From: Bacteroidota bacterium | GTDB taxonomy: Bacteria; Bacteroidota; Bacteroidia; Palsa-965 | Reading direction: 5' to 3' | DNA: 34,520 nt | NCBI GenBank assembly: GCA_013288325.1 | Contig: JABDCB010000030.1 | Span: forward strand, 1 to 34,520 | In this document: in pieces, positions 1-8,471 of the stretch | How the letters are laid out: each line of letters starts with the position of its first letter | Numbering within the stretch: the stretch's first letter is position 1 | Translations under genes and position numbers: made by a program | Notes under the pieces: generated by a model | Seen by the model: only the letters and a program-made list of their open reading frames with translations | The model's database searches: none | What the model was told of the DNA's origin: nothing

Positions 1-43
1 ACAGGCTGTTTACAATTTCTAAACTCTTTTAACAATTTTAACC

Positions 44-1015
44 ATGATTCTTCAACGCCCACGTCGTCTTCGCACCAACCCAATCGTTCGTGAAATGATT
101 GCTGAAACAAGACTCAGCAAGGATATGTTTATCTATCCTTATTTTATAGTCAACGGAACCAATATCTCCCATCAAATTGATGCCATGCCAGGAATCAATC
201 ATTTTTCGATTGATCGTCTTATTTCCGATGTTGCGATAGGTTTGAAACTTGGAATTAACAAAGTTTTGCTTTTCGGTGTTGGGGAAGAAAAAACATCGGA
301 TGGTAGCTCTTCACATCAGCCAGATACTATTGTGGCCAGAGCTGTACGCGAACTGAAAAAACATTTCGGCAATGAACTTTACGTCATTACCGATGTTTGC
401 GTTTGTGCATATACCACACACGGACATTGCGGAGTACTGCATGATCATTATGTAGACAATGATAAGAGCCTTACCGTACTTTCAAAAATGGCACTCAGTC
501 ATGCAGAAGCAGGTGCTGATATGGTAGCTCCTTCAGATATGATGGATGGCAGAGTTGGTTCCATTCGAAAACTCCTGGATGACAACGGTTTTACAAAAAC
601 AGCCCTCATGTCATACGCGGTCAAATTTGCATCCGCTTATTATGGCCCATTTCGTTCTGCTGCCGACTCCTCTCCTCAGGAAGGGGATCGTAAATCATAT
701 CAAATGGATTTTCGAAATGGTCGGGAAGCCATGAAAGAAGCTTTGCTGGATGAGCAAGAGGGTGCCGATATTCTCATGGTGAAACCCGCACTTGCCTATC
801 TTGATGTAATTGCCTCCCTTCGTAACCAAACCAATTTACCGGTTGCTTGTTACAACGTCTCAGGAGAATATTCCATGGTGAAAGCTGCTGCAAAATTGGG
901 GTTGATAGACGAGCAGAAAATAGTGATGGAGAATATGTATGCTTTTTCCCGTGCCGGTGCTGATATCATCATCACTTATCACGCCCGCGATATCGTTTCG
1001 CAATTATGGCTTTAA
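44..1015 (+). CDS. hemB: Delta-aminolevulinic acid dehydratase (porphobilinogen synthase)
   Basis: This cytosolic enzyme condenses two 5-aminolevulinate molecules to porphobilinogen in heme and corrin synthesis. The 323-residue length is normal for the family. The two Schiff-base lysines are visible as K194 (in SYAVKFASAYYGPFR) and K247 (in MVKPALAYLD). The metal site is the cysteine type, with C119, C121 and C129 in DVCVCAYTTHGHCG, so a zinc-dependent enzyme is expected. The ATG at 44 gives the usual N-terminus (RPRRLR followed by the first helix). Only 43 bases of upstream sequence are in the window, so its promoter cannot be judged. The stop codon lies inside the 3' end of the convergent histidine kinase gene, a 12-bp tail-to-tail overlap. 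Identification is firm. Confidence 0.97.
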   Translation: MILQRPRRLRTNPIVREMIAETRLSKDMFIYPYFIVNGTNISHQIDAMPGINHFSIDRLISDVAIGLKLGINKVLLFGVGEEKTSDGSSSHQPDTIVARAVRELKKHFGNELYVITDVCVCAYTTHGHCGVLHDHYVDNDKSLTVLSKMALSHAEAGADMVAPSDMMDGRVGSIRKLLDDNGFTKTALMSYAVKFASAYYGPFRSAADSSPQEGDRKSYQMDFRNGREAMKEALLDEQEGADILMVKPALAYLDVIASLRNQTNLPVACYNVSGEYSMVKAAAKLGLIDEQKIVMENMYAFSRAGADIIITYHARDIVSQLWL

Positions 1016-4000
1016 TCGATTCTCAACAAATTCAGGAAGATATACATAGAAAACACTTCCTTTATTTTTTTCGGTCTCAAAATGGATCCTGCCTCCAAAG
1101 GTCTCTACAATACTTTTTACCATGGCCAGGCCAAGTCCCATTCCTCCTGTCTTGGTTGTAAAGTTTGGAACAAATATCTTGTCTATTAATTCAGGGGGGA
1201 TTCCGGTTCCATTGTCCTTTACTGCAATAACAAGCATTCCATCCTTACTTCCCAGCTCCACATTGATGACTCCTTTCCTGTCTTCAGGAATAGCCTGAAC
1301 TGCATTTTTAAGCAAGTTATTGAGCACACGCAAGAGCTGCTCCTTATCTGCATAAACAAAATACTCTTCTCTTTTTTCGTCACATGTAAAGAAGATATTC
1401 ACACCCGGAGATTCTTTGAACAAATCGAGCGAAAATGGAATAAGTTGCTTGAGGTCTGTTCGCTCGCTGATCGCCTTAGGCATTTTAGCAAAACTAGAAA
1501 ATTCACTTGCGATTGATGACAGGGTATCAATTTGCTCTATTAATGTCTGTGAAAGATTTCTAACCCTTTTTTCAAGGTCGGGGGATTTATCATCAATTAG
1601 CCTTTGCATATGCTGAATACTCAGCTTCATCGGTGTTAATGGATTTTTGATCTCGTGTGCTACTTGTTTAGCCATTTCCCGCCAGGCACTTTCACGTTCT
1701 GAACGTGCCAGCAGGTCCGCGCTACGAGCCAACTCCTCAATCATTCTGTTGTACTCCTTAATTAAGCTTCCTATTTCGTCCTGCTGTTTCCACTCTATCA
1801 GCTCGTTTGCTTCCCCCAGTTTTACTTTACTCATTTTATCCTGAATCAGTTTTAACGGGCGGGTGAGATAATTCGAGATGATAACCGCTACAATAATTGA
1901 CATGGCAAAAAGCAGTACGTAAATATTAATGAGAGCAACAAGAAAGGTTGCTATTTCCTTTTCCAGTTCACTCTGTTTTGCGAAATAGGGCAAATTAAGA
2001 AAGGCTATTTCCTTTCCGTTTTTATTCTTGAAAGGTACATAGGCGGATAAATAGTTAAGGTTCCCAATATTTTCATCGTGAACAAATTCTGATTTTTTCT
2101 TGAGACCCATCTGATAAAATGCTTCCGGATTCATTTTCTTTGAAACAAGCCCTTCATCAAACACCTCCGGCCGGGAAGAGACATACAGGTTACCACTGGC
2201 ATCATACAAATTAATGTCCGTGAAAAATATATTAGACAACTTTTTCAAAATAAAGGCTGAGTATTCGCGATAGTTTCGGTCCAGTTCATCTACTTCAAAG
2301 CGCGCATCTACCTCCGCCAAAACGGATTGTAATTTCTCTGTTATATTTTCTGTGTTTTTAGCTTCGTACTGAGCTCGTATATAAAATACAGTGCCAAAAC
2401 CAAATAATGCCAGCGAAGTCAAAACTATAAATACAAGAATTGATTGTATCCTTGCCTTAAAGGAAAGTCCTGAAACATTAAACCCTGTAGTGGCAATTTG
2501 TCTCAAAAACAAAAGGAGTAGTAACTGAAGGCTGTAAAAAGCAAAAAGGTAGGAGAACGTAGTTACTTCACCAAGCAAGCCGGCATCTGGTTTGCTTATC
2601 AGGATGAGCGTTGTTGAATCAGGTCTGTAGATCAGGTGATTATAACCATCGGTTACTATAAATGAAAACGGTTCCCGAAATGACTCATAAGCTGCAGAAA
2701 TTATCGGATAGTGATATTTTCCATATTGATTTATCAGCTTCCCATTTTTATATTTTGCATATGAGTAGTTAGCTATCTGTTGTGTAATACCCAAATCTCT
2801 GTCGAGTAATAGTTCCGGGAACCCAACCTCCTCTGAAATAAATTTCGATTCGAATACAAGTATTAAATGAGCCGGAGTAGGATCATTCGGGTAGCTAGGA
2901 ATAGGTACCCTGGCCAGATAACTGATTTTTCCAGAAAGATTTTGCAAATAATACAAGTTGGGGGTGTATGTCTCCTGGCCTGATTTTGCAATAAGGTCAT
3001 CAAAGTAAGATATGTTATCAGAGCTCTGGCGATTGGGTTTAATCAAAACGTTACATGCACTGTCAAAGTATGTGATGCGGATGTCATACTTTTCCCAATA
3101 CCCGCTAAAGTATCGTTGTGTCAGGCGCTTTTGAAATGCATCATATGTTCTGGGAGATTGCAAATCACGAAGAAGAATTGAGTCCGCAAGTATTTGTGGT
3201 TCTACCTCAGGATACAAATGTTCAGCTATAGGATCCTGCTCTGTAGCAAGCTTCTCTGCATAAACTTTTCGATTGTCATTCTCCTTTAACTCCGTATGCT
3301 TTAAAAAAGTATGCACGGAGTACATACTTAAAATCATTACCAGCAAAATAGAGCTTGAAAAAGAATATGCATTTTGTTTTTGAGCCTTTATTCCCGCTAA
3401 AATAATAATGACTGTTATTGCCCACAAAAATGTCACCGGGTCCAATAATCCTGCAAACTGGCAAACGCATACATAGAGAACGGCCGATGCAATAAATATG
3501 CTTATACGGGTAAGCACTGACAATCCGGATGTGTTGATTATGTTCAGAATAAGATCGGAAAACAAAAACAAACAGAAAAGTAAGAACCCGACAATAACAA
3601 CACCTAACAGGGAGTATGTATTCAGACTGAATAATTCATTGACACTAAATGTGATTTCTGAATTATGGATAAGTCCTTTAAAAAGGGTGTCGATGAGCCA
3701 GAAAATCCATAATAAAGAAAGGGAGAGGAGGGCCGCCAGCAGAAACCTTATCCACTTTCTCTCAGTGCTTGTCTGGATATTTATTTTTAGATTTCTCGAT
3801 AAATAGTATGCCAGATAAAAAAGTAGTAATGTATTTAACAGCAAGTCACCTAAAGAAGACAGCCAAAGGGATCTTGCGTCACCATAATACTGAGGGCCGA
3901 ATAATGTACTTTGATAAAACGAAGAAGGAAGGCTCCATAAAATACTAAGAAACCGGCAGGTGATAAGAATAACGGCATAGAGCAAAACAACTCCATTGCG

Positions 4001-4723
4001 ACCAATCCGTGATTGCAGTGACTCACAACTTATCCGGATAAATATCAATAATAATATTATTCCTAATGAATTCAGAACTACCTGAAAGCCGGGAATAGTT
4101 TTATCTTCTGCCAAAGGCAGGGAGGCTTGATGAATGGAGAAAAGATATTCCCCTTTCAGGTTCCTGATTGCCGGGTACTGATTAGCATTTTCATTGACTA
4201 CTAATTTCGTATTGGCTGCAACCGAAAAATCCTTTTGGAATTTATTGTTGAGGTAATGATTTTGATATGGATATTCACTCTTTATATGAATAAGTCCGAC
4301 AGCCGTCCTGGAAGAAGATAATGGCTGTTTAACCACTTCGAACCAGCCATTTTTTAATTTGGCCATTCGATCATCCAAGCAAACCTCCTTCATATAATTT
4401 TCTACTGCAACCGAATTATCCGACCAGAATTTCAACGTGTCGTTTTCATATATAAGAAGTACCAGGCCATCGGACTTAAAAATCGTATTATAATACTCCG
4501 GGCGCTGGGAAAACAACTGATTGTAGCTTTGAACAGAGGCTTTGCTACTCAAAAGCGTCAATTCGGATGTAATACGTTCTTCCTTTCGGTGCAAAACGGC
4601 GGTAATGTCGGCGGCCTCCTGTGCCGGATTTCCTTTATGTACAGAATGAAAAAGCTGCCCCAACCCAAGGAACAACAGGGAGGAAACAATTAAAAAGAAG
4701 CGATTTTGGAAAAGTGATTTCAC
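1004..4723 (-). CDS. Large multi-pass sensor histidine kinase, NtrY-like
   Basis: A 1239-residue membrane histidine kinase starting at GTG. A first transmembrane helix near residues 5-25 is followed by an extracytoplasmic segment, then a cluster of about eight hydrophobic helices (roughly 210-500), a second soluble region, two more helices (about 740-810), a third sensor-like region and a last helix (about 945-970). A HAMP linker (NYLTRPLKLI, then DEIGSLIKEYNRM) leads to the H-box VAHEIKNPLTPMKLS with the phospho-acceptor His1023. The N-box (LNNLLKNAVQA), G1-box (DNGTGIPP, Asp1170) and G2-box (GGMGLGLAMVKSIVE) are intact, so it should be catalytically active. The H-box sequence and HAMP layout are NtrY-like; the ligand is unknown. 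It is far longer than a usual NtrY (about 700-750 residues). No response regulator is adjacent, so its partner lies elsewhere. Confidence 0.9.
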   Translation of the reverse strand: MKSLFQNRFFLIVSSLLFLGLGQLFHSVHKGNPAQEAADITAVLHRKEERITSELTLLSSKASVQSYNQLFSQRPEYYNTIFKSDGLVLLIYENDTLKFWSDNSVAVENYMKEVCLDDRMAKLKNGWFEVVKQPLSSSRTAVGLIHIKSEYPYQNHYLNNKFQKDFSVAANTKLVVNENANQYPAIRNLKGEYLFSIHQASLPLAEDKTIPGFQVVLNSLGIILLLIFIRISCESLQSRIGRNGVVLLYAVILITCRFLSILWSLPSSFYQSTLFGPQYYGDARSLWLSSLGDLLLNTLLLFYLAYYLSRNLKINIQTSTERKWIRFLLAALLSLSLLWIFWLIDTLFKGLIHNSEITFSVNELFSLNTYSLLGVVIVGFLLFCLFLFSDLILNIINTSGLSVLTRISIFIASAVLYVCVCQFAGLLDPVTFLWAITVIIILAGIKAQKQNAYSFSSSILLVMILSMYSVHTFLKHTELKENDNRKVYAEKLATEQDPIAEHLYPEVEPQILADSILLRDLQSPRTYDAFQKRLTQRYFSGYWEKYDIRITYFDSACNVLIKPNRQSSDNISYFDDLIAKSGQETYTPNLYYLQNLSGKISYLARVPIPSYPNDPTPAHLILVFESKFISEEVGFPELLLDRDLGITQQIANYSYAKYKNGKLINQYGKYHYPIISAAYESFREPFSFIVTDGYNHLIYRPDSTTLILISKPDAGLLGEVTTFSYLFAFYSLQLLLLLFLRQIATTGFNVSGLSFKARIQSILVFIVLTSLALFGFGTVFYIRAQYEAKNTENITEKLQSVLAEVDARFEVDELDRNYREYSAFILKKLSNIFFTDINLYDASGNLYVSSRPEVFDEGLVSKKMNPEAFYQMGLKKKSEFVHDENIGNLNYLSAYVPFKNKNGKEIAFLNLPYFAKQSELEKEIATFLVALINIYVLLFAMSIIVAVIISNYLTRPLKLIQDKMSKVKLGEANELIEWKQQDEIGSLIKEYNRMIEELARSADLLARSERESAWREMAKQVAHEIKNPLTPMKLSIQHMQRLIDDKSPDLEKRVRNLSQTLIEQIDTLSSIASEFSSFAKMPKAISERTDLKQLIPFSLDLFKESPGVNIFFTCDEKREEYFVYADKEQLLRVLNNLLKNAVQAIPEDRKGVINVELGSKDGMLVIAVKDNGTGIPPELIDKIFVPNFTTKTGGMGLGLAMVKSIVETFGGRIHFETEKNKGSVFYVYLPEFVENRLKP

Positions 4724-4768
4724 AATAGCAGAATACGATACCAGAATAATCTATAGACGTGTCCTTAA

Positions 4769-4776
4769 CAAATTTA
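4769..4776 (-). promoter_or_regulatory. Possible -7 promoter element for the histidine kinase
   Basis: On the minus strand this reads TAAATTTG, a full match to the Bacteroidota -7 consensus TAnnTTTG, about 46 bases upstream of the GTG start at 4723. I see no good TTTG at the -33 position, so support is moderate to weak. Confidence 0.3.
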
Positions 4777-4810
4777 GCAATAAATTACCGGGAGGTTGGT
4801 TCTTTGATCA

Positions 4811-4839
4811 TTGAAAAAGGATTAAAAATCCTATTTTTG
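4811..4839 (+). promoter_or_regulatory. Possible promoter of the GT-C/TPR gene
   Basis: TTG at 4811-4813 is followed after 18 bases by TATTTTTG at 4832-4839, matching the Bacteroidota TTTG/TAnnTTTG type. The ATG at 4854 is only 14 bases beyond the -7 box, so the mRNA leader would be very short. Confidence 0.4.
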
Positions 4840-4853
4840 TTTCAAATCATTAC

Positions 4854-6911
4854 ATGGCCAAAGCACCCACTAAACCAACTGCGCGAAAATCTCCTGCTCT
4901 GGAACTGGAGAGGACATCCGTTTTCCCGTTTGACGGTTTCCGCAAACAGCTATTCCTTCTCCTTATCATTGGATTTGTTTTCTACGCCAATTCACTTGTT
5001 AATGGGTATGCATTGGATGACGGCCCGATGATCAAGGAAAACAATTCCGTTCTGGCAGGAACAAAAGGCCTGAAAGAAATATTCGGCAAGCATTCTATGT
5101 ATGCCTTTTATAAGAAATACAATGCTGCTGATGAGTTTCAGGGTGGTCGTTACAGGCCTTTATCCATTGCCACTTTTGCAATCGAACAGCAATTTTTCGG
5201 TATGAAACCCGGCGATGAGGTAGTAGCCGAAGATCATACAGGTCAATTTCATCAGGCAAAAATTACCGGACTTGATGCTTTTTATGTAGATGTGGAATAT
5301 CCCGGAGGAGATGGGAATCCTGTTAAAGACAAGGTCTTTGGTTCTCAGATAAGTACCTTTCATTCCGAAACCATTCCACGCCATTTAGACAACCTGCTTA
5401 TTTATTTGCTTACCATTGGCTTTGTATTATATCTGATGCGTGAACAGGTTTTCAAAAACAACCCCGATCTCGGCTTTTTCTGTGCCCTGGTTTTTGCCAT
5501 ACATCCAATCCATACTGAAGTAGTTGATAATATAAAAAGCCGGGACGAGTTGATGGCTTTGCTTTTTGCCGTCATGACACTTGTTTTTGCTTTCAGTTAC
5601 TCCGAGAAGAAAAAGCTTAGGTATTTATTTATGGGTATGCTATCTCTGTTTTGTGCCTTGCTTTCTAAAGAGTATGGAGTTGTCATGTTTGCTCTGCTAC
5701 CGCTTTTCTTTTACCTCATTCTCAAAAAAAGTGCCGGAGGCAGTATGTTGGCTTCTCTCCCCTATTTTGCCATTATGCTGGTATTCTATATTATCCGGAT
5801 GATCATTATTCCTCCTGGTCAGGCTTCTCACTATCATGCTACAGAGGTACTCAACAACCAATATATTGCTGCATCCGGCTTCGCCGAAAAATTCTGCACC
5901 AAAACATATATGCTTACCCGTTATCTCTGGATGCAATTGTTTCCCAAAAATCTTTGTGTTGACTATTCTTTTAAACAAATTCCGTTTATCACCTTTAGCG
6001 ACTGGCATTTCTGGCTGTCGCTTGTTATTCATATCGGCATTGTGTCGGCGACCATATTACTAACTATCCGTCGGCATATTCTTGCATTTTTTCTTTGGTT
6101 CTATCTTGCCCACCTGTTTATTATCTCTAACCTGCTGATGGAGATAGGAACTACGTTAAGTGAACGTTTGATTTATTCCCCATCTTTTGCCTTTTGTATC
6201 CTGGCTGGTTATGGCTTGTATTATGCTTTACAAAAACTGCCCGATGTTTCTAAACAAAAAACGGCCCTTCTGGGAGTATCTCTAATACTCGTATTGGTTT
6301 GCGGAGGGCGTGTCATGAGCCGGAATGCAGATTGGAAAAATGATGCCAGTCTGTTCACTCACGATCTTAGCATCTCTCCCAACAGTGTTCTTGTGTGCGG
6401 CAATGCAGCAAAAGGATATCTGGATATGAGTGGTTTGCCTGAAAACAAAGCGATTGAAAAAGAGTTAATAGAAAAAGCCATTCCTCCTCTTCGTAATGCG
6501 TTACGGCTTCATCCAAAGTATCTGAATGGTTATACCAATCTTGCCTTTGCCTATTTCAAAATGGATATGCTGGATAGCACCTATGCCAATCTCTTAAAGG
6601 GCAAGCAAATAAACCAATACAACCCACTTATTCGTCAATATGGTGGACTTTTTCTCCAAAAAGGGCTGGATGCAGCACGAAAGAAGGATATTCCGACAGC
6701 CATTATGTTGTTCAATAAGGCTGTTGCTCTTGATCAAAACAATGCTGAAATCTGGGCTAATCTGGGTGGAGCCTACTTTACTGTCCTGGATTACAACAAT
6801 GCCCGTATTGCCTGGGAAAATGCTTTAAAGATTGACCCCAATCATGTGGAAGCCACGAGAGGATATCAACAGTTGATGCGGATGGGAGTGATTCCAACCC
6901 CAAAACAATAG
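4854..6911 (+). CDS. GT-C-like membrane protein with C-terminal TPR repeats (TMTC/O-mannosyltransferase-like)
   Basis: A 685-residue multi-pass membrane protein. After the first helix (about 32-47) comes NGYALDD, with an acidic pair at 55-56 in the first extracytoplasmic loop, as expected for the catalytic Asp of lipid-sugar-dependent GT-C enzymes. RYRPLS (99-104) and HPIHTEVVDNIKSRDE (217-232) are typical of the bacterial relatives of eukaryotic TMTC O-mannosyltransferases. About ten hydrophobic helices run to near residue 490. The C-terminal part (about 510-675) contains TPR-like helices (NAEIWANLGGAYF, NARIAWENALKIDPNH). Residues about 117-173 form an unusual non-membrane insertion (see findings). 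Likely role: glycosyl transfer on the periplasmic face with substrate recognition by the TPRs; donor and acceptor are unknown. It converges with lspA, 21 bp away. Confidence 0.75.
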   Translation: MAKAPTKPTARKSPALELERTSVFPFDGFRKQLFLLLIIGFVFYANSLVNGYALDDGPMIKENNSVLAGTKGLKEIFGKHSMYAFYKKYNAADEFQGGRYRPLSIATFAIEQQFFGMKPGDEVVAEDHTGQFHQAKITGLDAFYVDVEYPGGDGNPVKDKVFGSQISTFHSETIPRHLDNLLIYLLTIGFVLYLMREQVFKNNPDLGFFCALVFAIHPIHTEVVDNIKSRDELMALLFAVMTLVFAFSYSEKKKLRYLFMGMLSLFCALLSKEYGVVMFALLPLFFYLILKKSAGGSMLASLPYFAIMLVFYIIRMIIIPPGQASHYHATEVLNNQYIAASGFAEKFCTKTYMLTRYLWMQLFPKNLCVDYSFKQIPFITFSDWHFWLSLVIHIGIVSATILLTIRRHILAFFLWFYLAHLFIISNLLMEIGTTLSERLIYSPSFAFCILAGYGLYYALQKLPDVSKQKTALLGVSLILVLVCGGRVMSRNADWKNDASLFTHDLSISPNSVLVCGNAAKGYLDMSGLPENKAIEKELIEKAIPPLRNALRLHPKYLNGYTNLAFAYFKMDMLDSTYANLLKGKQINQYNPLIRQYGGLFLQKGLDAARKKDIPTAIMLFNKAVALDQNNAEIWANLGGAYFTVLDYNNARIAWENALKIDPNHVEATRGYQQLMRMGVIPTPKQ

Positions 6912-6932
6912 GGGATTAAAAACAGCACGTTG

Positions 6933-7610
6933 TTAGGCTACAGGTGTACTTTGTGAAGGGGGCTGGATTTCCGATTCTGTTTTTGCAAGAGGAGCTTGTT
7001 CTTTTTTCTCTGTTCCAAAAAATTTCTTTTGAAACAGGATCACAATAATAACACCTATTGTAATGGATGAATCTGCCAGATTAAATACCGGGCGGAAAAA
7101 TATAAACTCTTCCCCTCCCCATAATGGGAACCAGGCTGGAAAATGGCCTTCCATAATCGGGAAGTAAAACATATCGACTACCTTCCCGTGAAGAAAACCA
7201 GCATAACCTCCGCCTGAAGGCATAAACTGGGCAATATTAGCATCATATTGATTGCTTTCTCCGAACAACATCCCGTAAAAGGCACTATCAATAATATTTC
7301 CAACAGCGCCGGCAATGATTAAAGAAATTGCGATAATCACAATGTTTTCCTGTTTTTTACGAATAACATTAAAGAGAATATAACAAAGACCACCTACTGC
7401 CAGGATACGAAACAAACTCAATGCCAGTTTACCATAACCACCCGGCAAAGACATTCCAAACGCCATACCCTCGTTTTCCACAAAATGGATAATGGCCCAA
7501 TGACCTGCCAGGTGATATTCCTGACCAATATACATATGTGTCTTTATCCAGATCTTAATGAACTGATCGATCAGCAGAACGAATAAAATGATGATGCCGG
7601 CTTTTTTCAC
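6933..7610 (-). CDS. lspA: Lipoprotein signal peptidase (signal peptidase II)
   Basis: This inner-membrane aspartyl protease cuts prolipoproteins ahead of the lipidated cysteine. Family landmarks are the N-terminal helix with Asp15 (LLIDQFIKIW), VENEGMAFGM at 44-53, and the two catalytic aspartates Asp108 (GNIIDS) and Asp180 (FNLADSSITIG). At 225 residues it is longer than the usual 160-170. The extra length lies in a periplasmic insertion at about 115-165, containing FLHGKVVDMFYFP and an aromatic stretch, and in a Pro/Gln/Glu-rich tail of about 30 residues. It is the last gene of the probable ridA-ileS-dksA-like-lspA operon. Several lipoproteins in this same window are presumably its substrates. 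Confidence 0.95.
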   Translation of the reverse strand: MKKAGIIILFVLLIDQFIKIWIKTHMYIGQEYHLAGHWAIIHFVENEGMAFGMSLPGGYGKLALSLFRILAVGGLCYILFNVIRKKQENIVIIAISLIIAGAVGNIIDSAFYGMLFGESNQYDANIAQFMPSGGGYAGFLHGKVVDMFYFPIMEGHFPAWFPLWGGEEFIFFRPVFNLADSSITIGVIIVILFQKKFFGTEKKEQAPLAKTESEIQPPSQSTPVA

Positions 7611-7650
7611 GGGGGTAAAGATAGGGGAAATCCCTTTGTAGGATATAAAA

Positions 7651-7720
7651 GAGAAGACACAAGAATCAAGACTTTTTAAATTCGTCTTGTCTCTTGTGTC
7701 CTGTTTCTTGTTTCTGTTTT
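7651..7720. repeat. Imperfect inverted repeat built from seven-base units
   Basis: Between the dksA-like gene and lspA, 7651-7672 and 7684-7705 are imperfect inverted repeats (about 22 bp, a few mismatches). The right side continues as a tandem run in register: CTTGTCT, CTTGTGT, CCTGTTT, CTTGTTT, CTGTTTT (7686-7720), ending in the stop codon of the dksA-like gene. On the minus strand the hairpin is followed by TTTTAT, so it could attenuate transcription into lspA or protect an mRNA end. Confidence 0.7.
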
Positions 7721-8460
7721 TATCGGTTCTGTTCTAATTTCGCATCAATGCTCAATGTTGCATGAGGAACACTTCTCAGACGCTCTTTAGGAATGAGGCG
7801 GCCTGTAACACGGCAAATACCATATGTTTTGTTCTCAATACGAATCAGTGCATTTTTAAGGTTCTGAATATATTTTTCCTGACGAGACGCCAAATGAGCT
7901 GTCTCTTCTTTGGAAAGAACGTCTGATCCATCTTCCAGCAATTTGAAGGTTGGTGAAGTATCATCTGTTCCATGATCATCTTTGTGAGAAAGGGTGTTTT
8001 TCAGCAATTCATAATCACGGGTTGCCTCTTCCAGTTTTTTATTGATCAGATCCTTGAATTCCATCAATTCCTTGTCAGAATAACGGGAACGGGGATCTCC
8101 TTTATCAAGCTTCATCAAAGGTTTAGCTATGGTTACTTCTTTTCTGGGCTCATAAGGTCTCTCGATCTTTACCTCCACTTTAACAGGGATCTTATTAACC
8201 ATCGGTTTTTTAACTTCCGGTGCCTTACCGTTTGAAACCGGTTTTTTGGCAATCTTCTGTACTGGGGCTTTAGCGGCTACTTTAGCAACCGGTTTAGACG
8301 TTGCTTTTTTAGCAGCCTTCGGTGCTGTTTTCTTTACTGCTTTAGGTCCTGCCTTTTTACTTGCAAGTGACTTTTGAGCTGCTCCTTTTACAGGTTTTGC
8401 TGCTTTTTTAGCTTTTCCGGTAACGGATTTAGCTGGCTTTTTTTGAACTTTTTTAGCCAT
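7720..8460 (-). CDS. DksA/TraR-family protein with Lys/Ala-rich histone-H1-like N-terminal region
   Basis: A 246-residue protein in two parts. Residues 1 to about 95 are low-complexity Lys/Ala/Pro/Val sequence with repeated KKA and AKKAT units, like bacterial histone-H1-type tails that bind DNA or RNA. Residues about 125-246 resemble DksA/TraR: a helical hairpin with a tip near HKDDHGTDD (159-167), then YGICRVTGRLIPKERL. The four-cysteine zinc finger of classical DksA is absent; only Cys216 remains, as in other Bacteroidota members I recall. A transcription-modulating role at the RNA polymerase secondary channel is inferred from the fold. It lies 11 bp downstream of ileS and upstream of lspA, an order often seen in this phylum. 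Confidence 0.85.
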   Translation of the reverse strand: MAKKVQKKPAKSVTGKAKKAAKPVKGAAQKSLASKKAGPKAVKKTAPKAAKKATSKPVAKVAAKAPVQKIAKKPVSNGKAPEVKKPMVNKIPVKVEVKIERPYEPRKEVTIAKPLMKLDKGDPRSRYSDKELMEFKDLINKKLEEATRDYELLKNTLSHKDDHGTDDTSPTFKLLEDGSDVLSKEETAHLASRQEKYIQNLKNALIRIENKTYGICRVTGRLIPKERLRSVPHATLSIDAKLEQNR

Positions 8461-8471
8461 TGTGAAGGGGG

